This document shows positions 26,014 to 33,371 of a DNA stretch of 33,371 nt, piece by piece. The notes under the pieces were generated by a model. That model was not told the origin of the DNA, ran no database searches, and worked only from the letters and a program-made list of their open reading frames with translations. Source of the DNA: Bacillota bacterium (lineage in GTDB: Bacteria; Bacillota; Clostridia; Clostridiales; Clostridiaceae); assembly GCA_030706015.1 (NCBI GenBank), contig JAUZPI010000049.1, forward strand, positions 1 to 33,371. The letters are read 5' to 3'. Position 1 is the stretch's first letter. Each line of letters opens with the position of its first letter. A program made the translations under genes and the position numbers.

Positions 26014-27013
26014 GGATGATATCATTATAAGTGTCGTAATGGTAACTTATAATCATGAAGAATACTTAAAACAAGCTATTGAGAGTATATTAATGCAACA
26101 AGTGAATTTTAATTATGAGATAGTTATAGGTGAAGACTGTTCGCCAGATAATAGTAGAAGAATATTACGTGAGTTTGAGAATAGATATCCCGGGAAATTC
26201 AATATTGTATATAGAAATAAAAACATAGGTCCTACTAAAAATCTTTATGATTTATTTACCAAATGCAATGGGAAATACGTTGCTATTTTGGAAGGTGATG
26301 ATTATTGGACAGATTTTAATAAGTTGAAGATGCAAGTGGATTTTATGGAAGGTCAATCAGAATATTCAGGAACATGTCATATTGTATCAATTATAGATAA
26401 ATATAATGAGGTTGTAGGAAATATTCCAACTAGAGAATTTATAAACAGAAATAGGTTATCAGAGATTGAGAATATAGATAGATATATTGAATATATTTAC
26501 GAGGAAACTGGACAGGGAATACATGTTCAATCACTGGTATTTAAGAATATATTCTCTAGTAATGATGATAGTGAGAAAATTAAAAAATTGCTTACTACGA
26601 CTAACTATGTATCAGATATTCAAACTATAGCATTAATTTTGAGATATGGAAAAATTAAATTTATAGATAAAAATATGGGGAGGTATAGACGTATTATTAA
26701 GGAAGGTAATACTTCCTATTCATCACAAGGTGCAATGACATCATATTTAGAGACTATAAATTCGTGGAAACTAATTGACGAATATTATGAATTAAAGTTT
26801 CATGGAGAGATAAATAATGTAATCTTCAAATATAAAGCTATTTATATTTTTAAATTACTTAGAAATAAAGATTTTAAGAATATAAAATTCATTTTTGAAT
26901 GCGATACTATAGAAGATAAAATTAAATTTTTTGTTTATATAAGCAGTTTTATCATTAAGAAAATTCAAAAGAAATTAAAAATAAAGTTAAAGGAAAGCTG
27001 GTTGAGTAAATGA
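26006..27013 (+). CDS. GT2 glycosyltransferase
   Basis: A 335-residue GT-A glycosyltransferase of family 2. Motifs: SVVMVTYNHEEYLKQAIESI, EIVIGEDCSPDNSRRIL, NIGPTKNLYDLF and the DXD-type VAILEGDDYW. The C-terminal part is a poorly conserved helical region rich in Lys and Ile. It overlaps the flippase by 8 bp and has AAAGGAG before its ATG, and the next gene overlaps it by 4 bp (ATGA), so translation is coupled. It may act on the product of the following aminotransferase module; donor unknown. Confidence 0.89.
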   Translation: MYKDDIIISVVMVTYNHEEYLKQAIESILMQQVNFNYEIVIGEDCSPDNSRRILREFENRYPGKFNIVYRNKNIGPTKNLYDLFTKCNGKYVAILEGDDYWTDFNKLKMQVDFMEGQSEYSGTCHIVSIIDKYNEVVGNIPTREFINRNRLSEIENIDRYIEYIYEETGQGIHVQSLVFKNIFSSNDDSEKIKKLLTTTNYVSDIQTIALILRYGKIKFIDKNMGRYRRIIKEGNTSYSSQGAMTSYLETINSWKLIDEYYELKFHGEINNVIFKYKAIYIFKLLRNKDFKNIKFIFECDTIEDKIKFFVYISSFIIKKIQKKLKIKLKESWLSK

Positions 27014-28086
27014 TAAATGTTACTAAAACGTATCTACCCAATATAGAAAAGTATAAAGAATATATTGATGATATTTTTGAATCTGGTTGGCTTACGAATA
27101 ATGGGCAATTTGTAAAGAAGCTAGAAAAAAGGTTAAAGGAGTATCTAGGTGTAAAAAATTTAATACTAGTTTCTAATGGAACGTTGGCATTACAAGTTGC
27201 ATATAGAGCATTAGGGCTAAAAGGAGAAGTTTTAACTACTCCATTTTCATTTGTAGCAACTACTAGTACACTTGTATGGGAAGGATTGAAACCTAAATTT
27301 GTTGATATTGATAGTGAAACATTAAATATGGATTATAGAAGAATAGAACCTTTAATTACAGATAAAACTTCTGCTATAGTTCCAGTGCATGTTTTTGGAA
27401 ATGCTTGTGAAGTAGAAGAAATACATAGAATAGCGGAAAAAAATAATTTAAAAGTTATTTATGATGCAGCACATGCCTTCGATGTAAAGTATAAAGGAGA
27501 GAGTTTACTAAACTATGGAGATATTTCAACTATTAGTTTTCATAGTACAAAGATATTTCATACAATAGAAGGTGGGGCAATAATTGTAAAAGATAATGAA
27601 CTATATGAAAAAATTAAGTTGATGATCAATTTCGGAATCAGCGGGCCAGATAGAGTTGAATGTTTAGGAATAAATACTAAGATGAATGAATTCCAAGCAG
27701 CAATGGGACTATGCATTTTGGATGACATGGAGGGAATTTTAGAAAATAGACGTAGAGTAACTGGCTATTATAGAGAGTATCTTCCCAAAGGACTACAATT
27801 ACAAAAGCACAATGAGAATTGTTCTGAGAATTATGCGTATTTTCCAGTCGTTTTTGACTCGGAAAATACATTGTTAAGTGTGCAAGAAGGGCTGAGAGAA
27901 AACGACATATATGCCCGCAGGTATTTTTACCCTTCATTAGATACATTATCATATATTAAAGAGCCTCAAGATGTACCTATTTCAAATAGTATATCAAAGA
28001 GGATACTTTGTTTACCGATATATGATTCTTTAAGTGAGAGTGAATTAAGTAAAATAATAACTATTTTGAAAGAAGGGATAAGGTGA
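27010..28086 (+). CDS. DegT/DnrJ/EryC1/StrS aminotransferase (nucleotide-sugar aminotransferase)
   Basis: A 358-residue PLP enzyme of the sugar aminotransferase family, which converts a nucleotide-linked keto-sugar to an amino-sugar. The early motif SGWLTNNGQFVKKLEKRLKE, VSNGTLALQVAYRALGL, and PFSFVATTSTLVWEGLKPKF lead to Asp152 in YDAAHAF, which holds the PLP nitrogen, and the Schiff-base Lys181 in SFHSTKIFHTIEGG. The family needs a keto-sugar made by a 4,6-dehydratase or similar, but none lies in the window, so it must come from elsewhere. It overlaps its neighbours by 4 bp on each side. The context (WbqC and a formyltransferase next) suggests a 4-amino-4,6-dideoxy sugar or a 3-amino isomer. 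Confidence 0.92.
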   Translation: MINVTKTYLPNIEKYKEYIDDIFESGWLTNNGQFVKKLEKRLKEYLGVKNLILVSNGTLALQVAYRALGLKGEVLTTPFSFVATTSTLVWEGLKPKFVDIDSETLNMDYRRIEPLITDKTSAIVPVHVFGNACEVEEIHRIAEKNNLKVIYDAAHAFDVKYKGESLLNYGDISTISFHSTKIFHTIEGGAIIVKDNELYEKIKLMINFGISGPDRVECLGINTKMNEFQAAMGLCILDDMEGILENRRRVTGYYREYLPKGLQLQKHNENCSENYAYFPVVFDSENTLLSVQEGLRENDIYARRYFYPSLDTLSYIKEPQDVPISNSISKRILCLPIYDSLSESELSKIITILKEGIR

Positions 28087-28784
28087 AAGTAGGAATAATG
28101 CAGCCATACCTATTTCCATATCTAGGTTACTTTCAACTAATCAATGCTGTGGATAAGTTTGTAGTATATGATGATGTTCAATATATGAAAGGTGGATGGA
28201 TTAATAGAAATAGAATACTTATAAATGGTTCAGTAAATACATTTACATTAAGAATAAAGAAAGATGATTTTAGATTAAATATCAATCAAAGGTATCTAGT
28301 AGAGAATTATCAATATGAAAATAAAAAAATTCTAAAGTCCATAGAATTAGCCTATAAAAAGGCTACATATTATGATAATGTTATTGGTCTCATTAAGGAT
28401 ATCCTAATGTATGATGAAACAAATTTATCAAAGTTTATTACAAATAGTATAATTCAGATTTGCAAATATCTAGAACTAGATACTGAGATTATTCTTTCAT
28501 CGACTATTGAGAAAGAACACATGGATGATGCTCAAGATAAAGTGATTCAGGTAAATAAGTTATTGGATGCAGATACATATATAAATGCTATAGGAGGTAA
28601 GGAACTTTATTCTAAAAGTATTTTTAAAGCTAACGGTTTAAATTTATATTTCATTAAGATGAATAATGTAACATATAAACAATTTAACAATGAGTTTATT
28701 CCATGTTTATCCATTATCGATGTGCTAATGTTTAATTCTAAAAAGTCTATTAAAGAGTTGTTAAACCAATATACTCTAGACTAG
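28083..28784 (+). CDS. WbqC-like family protein
   Basis: A 233-residue cytosolic protein of the WbqC-like family, found in polysaccharide loci, with no established function that I know of. The N-terminus KVGIMQPYLFPYLGYFQLIN and the following DKFVVYDDVQYMKGGWINRN are diagnostic. The start is GTG at 28083, giving a 4-bp GTGA overlap with the aminotransferase stop; an internal ATG four codons later is a weaker option. Family members often sit next to sugar aminotransferases and acyl- or formyltransferases, so it may modify an amino-sugar, but this is inference. Confidence 0.87.
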   Translation: MKVGIMQPYLFPYLGYFQLINAVDKFVVYDDVQYMKGGWINRNRILINGSVNTFTLRIKKDDFRLNINQRYLVENYQYENKKILKSIELAYKKATYYDNVIGLIKDILMYDETNLSKFITNSIIQICKYLELDTEIILSSTIEKEHMDDAQDKVIQVNKLLDADTYINAIGGKELYSKSIFKANGLNLYFIKMNNVTYKQFNNEFIPCLSIIDVLMFNSKKSIKELLNQYTLD

Positions 28785-28816
28785 AGAGTTATTGATTGCA
28801 AAAGGAGTTGAATTCA

Positions 28817-29509
28817 GTGAAAAACAAGGATTTAAAAATTGTAATTGTTGCGTCAACTAATGGGTCAGTTATGAATAAGCTTTTTCAGAATACTTTTTTT
28901 AAAAAGTGCATATATTCTGTAGTATCAGATAGGCAATGTGGAGCATTAGAAGTAGCAAAAAATAATGGGATAGCATTTAAATTGTTTAATGAAAGGGATA
29001 AGGAAGTTTTTTGTGATAAGCTGTTAGTCTATTTGATTGAAAATCAGATAGACTATGTTATCTCTTTTTTTACCAAGTTATTTGTCGGAAATATAATAGA
29101 TGTATACAAGGATAGAATTATAAATCTGCATCCAGCAATATTGCCATCATTTAAAGGTTTGGATGGTTTTGGAGATTCAGTAAGGTATGGATCTAGGTTT
29201 ATTGGAAGTACAATTCATTTTATTGATAAAAATATGGATGAGGGTAAAATTATTATACAAACAGCAAGTCCATTAAATTTAAATAAGGATATCTCTTATA
29301 ATAGAAACATTATATTTCAACATCAATGTAAGAGTTTGCTTCAAGTAGCCAAATGGTTATATGATGAAAGGATATATGTAAAAGATGATAAGGTAATTAT
29401 AAAAGATGGTGCTTTTGATGAATTTGAGTTTTCACCTAATTTAGACTTTGTAGAAGCTAAGGATTTATTTAAGGATAATAATAAAGATGTTACTATATAT
29501 AACGTATAA
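28817..29509 (+). CDS. Formyltransferase-family protein (probable sugar N-formyltransferase)
   Basis: A 230-residue protein with the PurN/methionyl-tRNA formyltransferase N-terminal fold. The catalytic triad is in place: Asn103 and His105 in INLHPAILPSFKG, and Asp141 in NMDEGKIII. In E. coli PurN the triad is Asn106, His108 and Asp144, so the spacing is identical. It would use N10-formyl-tetrahydrofolate. The GTG at 28817 lies nine bases after GGAG (28804-28807); the TTG at 28796 comes before that site and is rejected. Purine synthesis is unlikely given the setting next to an aminotransferase and WbqC. Sugar N-formyltransferases often carry an extra C-terminal domain; here only about 80 residues follow the triad, so it is a compact form. 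Confidence 0.85.
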   Translation: MKNKDLKIVIVASTNGSVMNKLFQNTFFKKCIYSVVSDRQCGALEVAKNNGIAFKLFNERDKEVFCDKLLVYLIENQIDYVISFFTKLFVGNIIDVYKDRIINLHPAILPSFKGLDGFGDSVRYGSRFIGSTIHFIDKNMDEGKIIIQTASPLNLNKDISYNRNIIFQHQCKSLLQVAKWLYDERIYVKDDKVIIKDGAFDEFEFSPNLDFVEAKDLFKDNNKDVTIYNV

Positions 29510-29548
29510 ATAGATTGACATTAGAAGCTATTTCTTTTTAATTTATAC

Positions 29549-29599
29549 CTACACCAAATGATATTATGTAAACATAAATTATTTGATGTAGTTTCTTTT
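29549..29599 (+). terminator. Terminator at the end of the polysaccharide locus
   Basis: CTACACCAAATGAT (29549-29562) pairs with ATTATTTGATGTAG (29578-29591), with one mismatch and one G-U, followed by TTTCTTTT. It lies about 40 bp after the formyltransferase stop and is the first strong terminator since the promoter at 11802. Confidence 0.8.
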
Positions 29600-29841
29600 A
29601 TGCGGTATATATCGGTTCCGATAAATATAGATTTGGAAGGAGACTAATCACTTCCGTAGGAAAAATATCGTTGGGTAATTAGTAAATATTCCAATCACAA
29701 AAGAGATGTTTATAGAAGAGTTTTTTTCAAGATTCTACAGACAGTCTCTTGAATTTTCATAAATTACCTATAACTTGATAGTATCAAAAAATAAAAAATG
29801 ATACAACCTACATATAACTAATCAAACTAAAAGGAGGTTGA
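29600..29841. other. Non-coding stretch with small hairpins
   Basis: No gene is seen. It contains TATCGG-TT-CCGATA (29610-29623), a TTCAAGA/TCTTGAA hairpin (29726-29753) and a GTATCA/TGATAC pair (29781-29804), plus AAGGAGG at 29831 just before the decayed transposase. The ends of an insertion sequence could lie here, but I could not match a pair of terminal inverted repeats. Confidence 0.4.
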
Positions 29842-30972
29842 TACAAAATACATTGTTATGATGCGTTAAAATCAGAAAATTATACATCGGTTACTATTGA
29901 CCAAGGTATAATAAAGAGAATTATTGTAAGTTGTGATGTGGAGTGTAAGGTAAGTATTAGGAACATCCAAGCATATTTTGAAAATATATTTGACATTCAC
30001 ATTTCCGGAGGAAGTATTTTTGATATTTTAAGTTAGGCTGCGGATAGAGCTAAAACATTTAATCAATTAATTCCGCTTGGTAAAATTAATATCGGAGTAT
30101 CAGACGAATATTTCAAGCAGGTAATCCTGTTTTGGTTGGTGTAGATCCGATAATCACTTTTGTATATTTGATGGTTCACAGTAGGAAAAGAGATTCAGTA
30201 TTTGATGGGTTGAATATTGTGAGAAACAAGAAAAACAAGGTCTGAACCTTGAGGAATCTATTACTGACGGCGGACTAGGGATGAAAAAGGGAATAATGGA
30301 GGTCTATGAAGAAATTCATCGACAGTATGACATATTTTATATGATAATGAAATTCACTAAAGCTGTAAATATATCGAAAATAAGACCTATGACTTAATAA
30401 ATGCTGAATATAAGTATGAAAATCTTATAATGACAGACTGTAGCTTCTGAATTATATAAAAAAAAGCTTGATGCTTAGTAAAAGGATAGTAAATACTTGG
30501 ATGGAATTATAAAAACATTAAATTCAAATAAAGAAGAAGTTCTGTTATTCGTAAAGAAGGCTAAAAAGCTTTTTTTAGAATTGGCTATAAAAGAAGATGT
30601 AAGAGTTGATACTATAAATTTGTTTTGGTAGCAGCGTGGTTAAAAAAAGAGTTAGAATGAATATTGGATACTAGATGCAACACCTAAATCTATGCTTAAC
30701 AAAGATTCTGCAGGATAAAAAATAAAGCAGAAGAAATATTAAAAAGCATTGTAAGGTGTAGCAGTATAGTAAGTAGAAAACATCAGCAGCGATATACGAT
30801 TATACTTGCTATTAAAACATACGTTGAAGGGAAATTTCTAGATTTACTGTAGTTCTACTTGAATACCAAAAGATATCTAAACGGTAGAGTAAATGAACGT
30901 GTTGAAAAAAATCCTCTAGAAATTTTTCCTGGTAAGGGTTATCAGGACTGGTTGGACATACTAAGTTGTTAA
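29842..30972 (+). pseudogene. Degenerate DDE-type transposase
   Basis: Conceptual translation across frames recovers an ordered protein of about 350 residues. Frame from 29848: HCYDALKSENYTSVTIDQG to VSDEYFKQ, with TAG at 30034. A -1 shift at about 30120 gives NPVLVGVDPIITFVYLM. A further shift near 30236 gives LNLEESITDGGLGMKKGI then HRQYDIFYMIMKF, with TAA at 30395. Scattered fragments follow, and a C-terminal segment (TAG at 30850) ends NPLEIFPGKGYQDWLDILSC before TAA at 30972. Asp in GVDPI and Asp in TDGG suit the first two DDE positions. The pattern is like a transposase group I remember from Firmicutes with SDGG and YDVFH motifs, but I cannot name the IS family. AAGGAGG precedes it. It cannot be functional. 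Confidence 0.65.
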
Positions 30973-31313
30973 ATGTTATCACGGTAAATTTCTATTTTTC
31001 AATTGGAAATATTATCGTTAATTATTTTGTTCTATTTTTAATTGTATAAACTTAATTATTGAAGATTGAATTACACCTAATATTTTAAAAATATATTTTA
31101 TAGAAAATTGAATACGTGTTTTTATTCATAGTGTATACCGTATTCTTATGAGGATATTATATCAATAATAGGTAATTTAAAATTGAAAATAGTCTTTCAA
31201 AAGTTCTAAGCTTAATTTACTATTGGAAATAAATTTGTATTTTATACCTATTTATTTCATTTATCATAACTAACTTTCAATACAAATTTATGATTATGAG
31301 GGGATGCAAAGTA
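30973..31313. other. AT-rich non-coding region before the acyltransferase, with an 11-bp inverted repeat
   Basis: No open frame of note. AAATTTGTATT (31231-31241) and AATACAAATTT (31279-31289) form a perfect inverted repeat around 37 bp that probably contains the acyltransferase promoter. The rest is AT-rich and featureless, possibly the flank of the decayed insertion sequence. Confidence 0.45.
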
Positions 31314-32303
31314 ATGAAAAAAAGGAATGAAACTATAGATATTTTAAAAGGAACTGCTATTTTGGCAGTTATATTTGGACATGCTGTACAAAGAGGGCTT
31401 GTTTATAATTATACGGATACTATAGCGTGGAAGATAATATATTCTTTTCATATGCCACTATTTGTATTATTATCTGGATTTACTTTATACATTAGTACAT
31501 CAAATTATAATTTTAACTGGGTGAAAAAGAAATTTTATAGGTTGATTATACCTTTAATTACGTGGACAATAATAACTGAATTCATGAGTAATTTTAATTT
31601 TACTGGCTTAAAACCTTTTACCTATTTTCCTGATTCTGTTTATCAATTTATAAAAACATCCGTTGCACACCCAGATTGGGTATTTTGGTTTCTGTGGACA
31701 ATATTTATATTTATGATAATATTTTATCTTGTTAATAAAGTTTCAAATAAATATTCAATAGTAAACAAATATCAAATAGCATGTTTTATTATTATAGAAA
31801 TGATATTGCTTATGTTACCAAAAGAATATTTAGGATTAAGAAAGATATGTTACTACTTTCCGATGTTTATATGTGGATACTATATTTCCAAGTTTAAGAA
31901 TTATGTGTTTAAATATCTTAAATATGTAGCAGTACCATCGATTATAATATGGGTACTATTTGCTGATAAGTGGGGATCTGATGTTATAAAATTTAATTTT
32001 ACTATTATATATAAGTATATCATAGCTTTTGCAGGTATAATTTCAATTTACTTTGTTGTAAGATTATTTAAGAATTATCTAAAGTGGTTAGCGTATTTTG
32101 GAAGAAATTCATTAGAATTATACTTGTGTGAGTCGGTATTTTTAAATATTGGAATAAAGAGTGGATATATAAGGGTAATATCTATTTTTATTACATGTTT
32201 ATTTTTTTCGCTTTTATCAGCTAAAATATTAAAAATAAATAAGTTAACTAGATTTTTTGCTTTTGGTGCATATAAAAATATAAATAATCTTAATATTCAA
32301 TAA
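31314..32303 (+). CDS. Acyltransferase-3 family membrane protein
   Basis: A 329-residue membrane protein with about ten hydrophobic helices, of the acyltransferase-3 (OafA/NodX-like) family, which O-acetylates or otherwise acylates carbohydrates and membrane-linked substrates. The family's first motif is seen as ETIDILKGTAILAVIFGHAV, with His23 the likely catalytic residue. FSFHMPLFVLLSGFTLYIS-type sequence follows (here IIYSFHMPLFVLLSGFTL). ATG 31314 is preferred over ATG 31290, since AGGGG lies between them. It has its own upstream region and a terminator, so it is separate from the main operon, but on the same strand and close enough to serve the same polymer by O-acetylation. That link is inferred. 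Confidence 0.88.
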   Translation: MKKRNETIDILKGTAILAVIFGHAVQRGLVYNYTDTIAWKIIYSFHMPLFVLLSGFTLYISTSNYNFNWVKKKFYRLIIPLITWTIITEFMSNFNFTGLKPFTYFPDSVYQFIKTSVAHPDWVFWFLWTIFIFMIIFYLVNKVSNKYSIVNKYQIACFIIIEMILLMLPKEYLGLRKICYYFPMFICGYYISKFKNYVFKYLKYVAVPSIIIWVLFADKWGSDVIKFNFTIIYKYIIAFAGIISIYFVVRLFKNYLKWLAYFGRNSLELYLCESVFLNIGIKSGYIRVISIFITCLFFSLLSAKILKINKLTRFFAFGAYKNINNLNIQ

Positions 32304-32397
32304 AAAAATACTGCAACATAGTGAATAAATAACTTCCTACAGTTACATTAAGGTAAAACTTACTTATGGATAGCCGTAGCTGGAAGTCTATAAAATT

Positions 32398-32460
32398 AAA
32401 AAGACCCCCCTTAATGTGTTAATGGTTTTGTAAGAAACTAAACAAAGGGTGGTTCTTTTT
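32398..32460 (+). terminator. Terminator after the acyltransferase gene
   Basis: AAAAAGACCCCCCTT (32398-32412) pairs with AAGGGTGGTTCTTTTT (32445-32460), with a one-base bulge and one mismatch, across a 32-nt loop, ending in five T. It is unusually GC-rich for this region and could act in both directions. It is about 95 bp past the stop. Confidence 0.7.
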
Positions 32461-32785
32461 GTGGTGCGAATAATAATAAATTAGTTTTTCATAAATTAAT
32501 AGCGGAGATTGGAGGGAGGTTGTTATCTGATAAAATCATGCGGATGTATAGTAGAGATAGTATAAGCTAGAATTTTCATACAATATTACATGTGTAAAAC
32601 GTCCCTAAAAAGGTATTCCATTAGCTCAAGTAATTGATTTAACAAAAATTTTAGCACCTTTAAAAGCTAGTTACTTATTTGAAGATAGATAAACAGAGAG
32701 CTGGAATAAAAATTAGCACTCTATTTATTAATTAATATCATGAAACGATAAGTAGGGATAAGTAACTAATAGAAGGGGAATAAGT
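32461..32785. other. Decayed or non-coding sequence
   Basis: No intact frame. On the plus strand short protein-like runs appear, such as KLVFHKLIAEIGGRLLSDK from about 32480 and IPLAQVIDLTKILAPLKASY from about 32614, in different frames and broken by stops. They may be the remains of a gene, perhaps a transposase, but I cannot match them to a family. Confidence 0.3.
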
Positions 32786-32911
32786 ATGTATGTTATAATA
32801 AAGGACTCTTACGCGTAGTTTAAATGTACATTAAGGCTAGCTTTTGAGAATGTGTAAATACAGTATAAGATAATAGTGAGGATTATCTATTTAAAGATTA
32901 ATGTAAAATAA
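32786..32911 (+). pseudogene. Possible broken small gene
   Basis: ATG at 32786 follows AGAAGGGGAATAAGT, a good ribosome binding site. The frame reads MYVIIKDSYA, then TAG, FKCTLRLAFENV, then TAA, and a last stretch of 17 residues before TAA at 32909. Two internal stops in an otherwise plausible 41-codon frame suggest decay, or simply chance. Confidence 0.25.
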
Positions 32912-32951
32912 TAAGCAACTATCAGAATAATAAATGCTGATAGTTGCTTAT
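32905..32951 (-). terminator. Intrinsic terminator of the repeat-bearing surface protein gene
   Basis: A perfect 15-bp stem, ATAAGCAACTATCAG (32911-32925) against CTGATAGTTGCTTAT (32937-32951), with an 11-nt loop. Read on the minus strand it is followed by TATTTTACATT. It lies 58 bp beyond the stop of the gene ending at 33010. Confidence 0.88.
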
Positions 32952-33009
32952 CTAGTTTTGTCAATGGTTAGCTTAAAACATAAGTGCAAAGGCAGAAACA
33001 ATCACAGTA

Positions 33010-33371
33010 TTAATTTATTTGGAAGTTGATAGTTTTAAAAGTATCGAAAGATTTAGTAGACTTAGAATCCTTAACATTTACATAAAGAGTATAAGAACCA
33101 GCAGTAGTAGGAGTCCAAGTAGCAGTGTAGCTAGATGAATAATCCTTAATTAAAGTCCAATTAGTGCCGTCAAAAGCCCAGAACTGATAAAGTAAACTAG
33201 TACCACCAGAAGCAGATGCAGTTAAATTAACAGCAGTATTGTTAACTTGAGGTGAAGCTTTATCAGCTGTAAAGCTGCTGATGCTAGGTGCAACAACAGG
33301 TGCAGTAATTTGGAAATTAATAGTTTTAAAAGTATCATAAGATTTAGTAGACTTAGAATCCTTAACATTTA
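33010..33371 (-). CDS. C-terminus of a surface or secreted protein with triple-tyrosine (Y_Y_Y-like) repeats
   Basis: The last 119 codons of a protein continuing past the right edge. One whole repeat is seen: APSISSFTADKASPQVNNTA, then LLYQFWAFDGTNWTLIKDYS, SYTATWTPTTAGSYTLYVNV and KDSKSTKSFDTFKTINFQI. The last 19 or so residues of the previous repeat (NVKDSKSTKSYDTFKTINFQ) start the visible part. The repeat unit is 97 residues. This is the Ig-like triple-tyrosine repeat I associate with clostridial secreted amidases, peptidases and adhesins; it probably binds sugars or wall, and the catalytic domain, if any, is outside the window. The base composition is less AT-rich than the neighbouring polysaccharide genes. 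The stop is TAA at 33012-33010 and a strong terminator follows. Confidence 0.85.
   Translation of the reverse strand, partial: NVKDSKSTKSYDTFKTINFQITAPVVAPSISSFTADKASPQVNNTAVNLTASASGGTSLLYQFWAFDGTNWTLIKDYSSSYTATWTPTTAGSYTLYVNVKDSKSTKSFDTFKTINFQIN
33020..33371 (-). repeat. 291-bp DNA repeat unit within the surface protein gene
   Basis: The segment 33020-33080 and the segment 33311-33371 are aligned over 61 bases with four mismatches, including an exact run of over 30 bases. The offset is 291 bp, exactly 97 codons. Such near-identity at DNA level allows unequal recombination and change of repeat number. Confidence 0.8.

Noticed and set aside
29600..31150. A complete insertion sequence with terminal inverted repeats.
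   Set aside because: I could not find matching ends by eye, and the transposase is broken, so only a pseudogene is reported.
1..33371. CRISPR arrays, tRNA or rRNA genes.
   Set aside because: No regularly spaced identical repeats and no cloverleaf or rRNA-like sequence were seen anywhere in the window.

Overview
The window looks like chromosomal DNA of a low-GC Gram-positive anaerobe, most probably a Clostridium in the broad sense. The evidence is the AT-rich codon use, strong AGGAGG-type ribosome binding sites, frequent TTG/GTG starts, many intrinsic terminators, and families typical of clostridia: an HD-GYP protein, a clostridial-type chemotaxis receptor, a four-domain CoA-disulfide reductase and a triple-tyrosine repeat surface protein. 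The species cannot be fixed from the sequence.

Bases 1-5000 are on the minus strand. They hold a cut-off TlpA/ResA-type thioredoxin behind a CcdA thiol transporter, a CoA-disulfide reductase-rhodanese-TusA-DsrE fusion with its own promoter and terminator, and an HD-GYP protein. Bases 5000-11570 are on the plus strand. They hold an NRAMP-related transporter with altered metal-site motifs and a structured leader, a methyl-accepting chemotaxis protein, an LCP (LytR-CpsA-Psr) wall-polymer ligase and a MATE exporter. Most of these units end in clear hairpin terminators.

Bases 11800-29510 are a Wzx/Wzy-type exopolysaccharide or capsule locus behind one recognisable promoter. The first four genes are tightly packed: initiating sugar-phosphate transferase, UDP-glucose dehydrogenase, GDP-mannose pyrophosphorylase and a WbaZ-like glycosyltransferase. 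A 163-bp gap rich in GGTA/TACC dyads follows, then a more AT-rich set: two GT4s, a GT2, a GT2-GT4 fusion, a Wzy-like polymerase, a WsaF-like glycosyltransferase and a Wzx flippase. It closes with four GT2/aminotransferase/WbqC/formyltransferase genes, the first three of them overlapping or coupled, which I read as a possible N-formyl-amino-sugar module. The LCP protein at 8977 could attach the product to peptidoglycan. No chain-length regulator, tyrosine kinase, dTDP-sugar dehydratase or phosphomannomutase is present.

Bases 29510-33371 are the worn edge of the locus: a wrecked DDE-type transposase, an isolated acyltransferase-3 membrane protein, about 600 bp of non-coding or decayed sequence, and the C-terminus of a repeat-bearing surface protein on the minus strand. 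I see no rRNA, tRNA, CRISPR array or intact insertion sequence.
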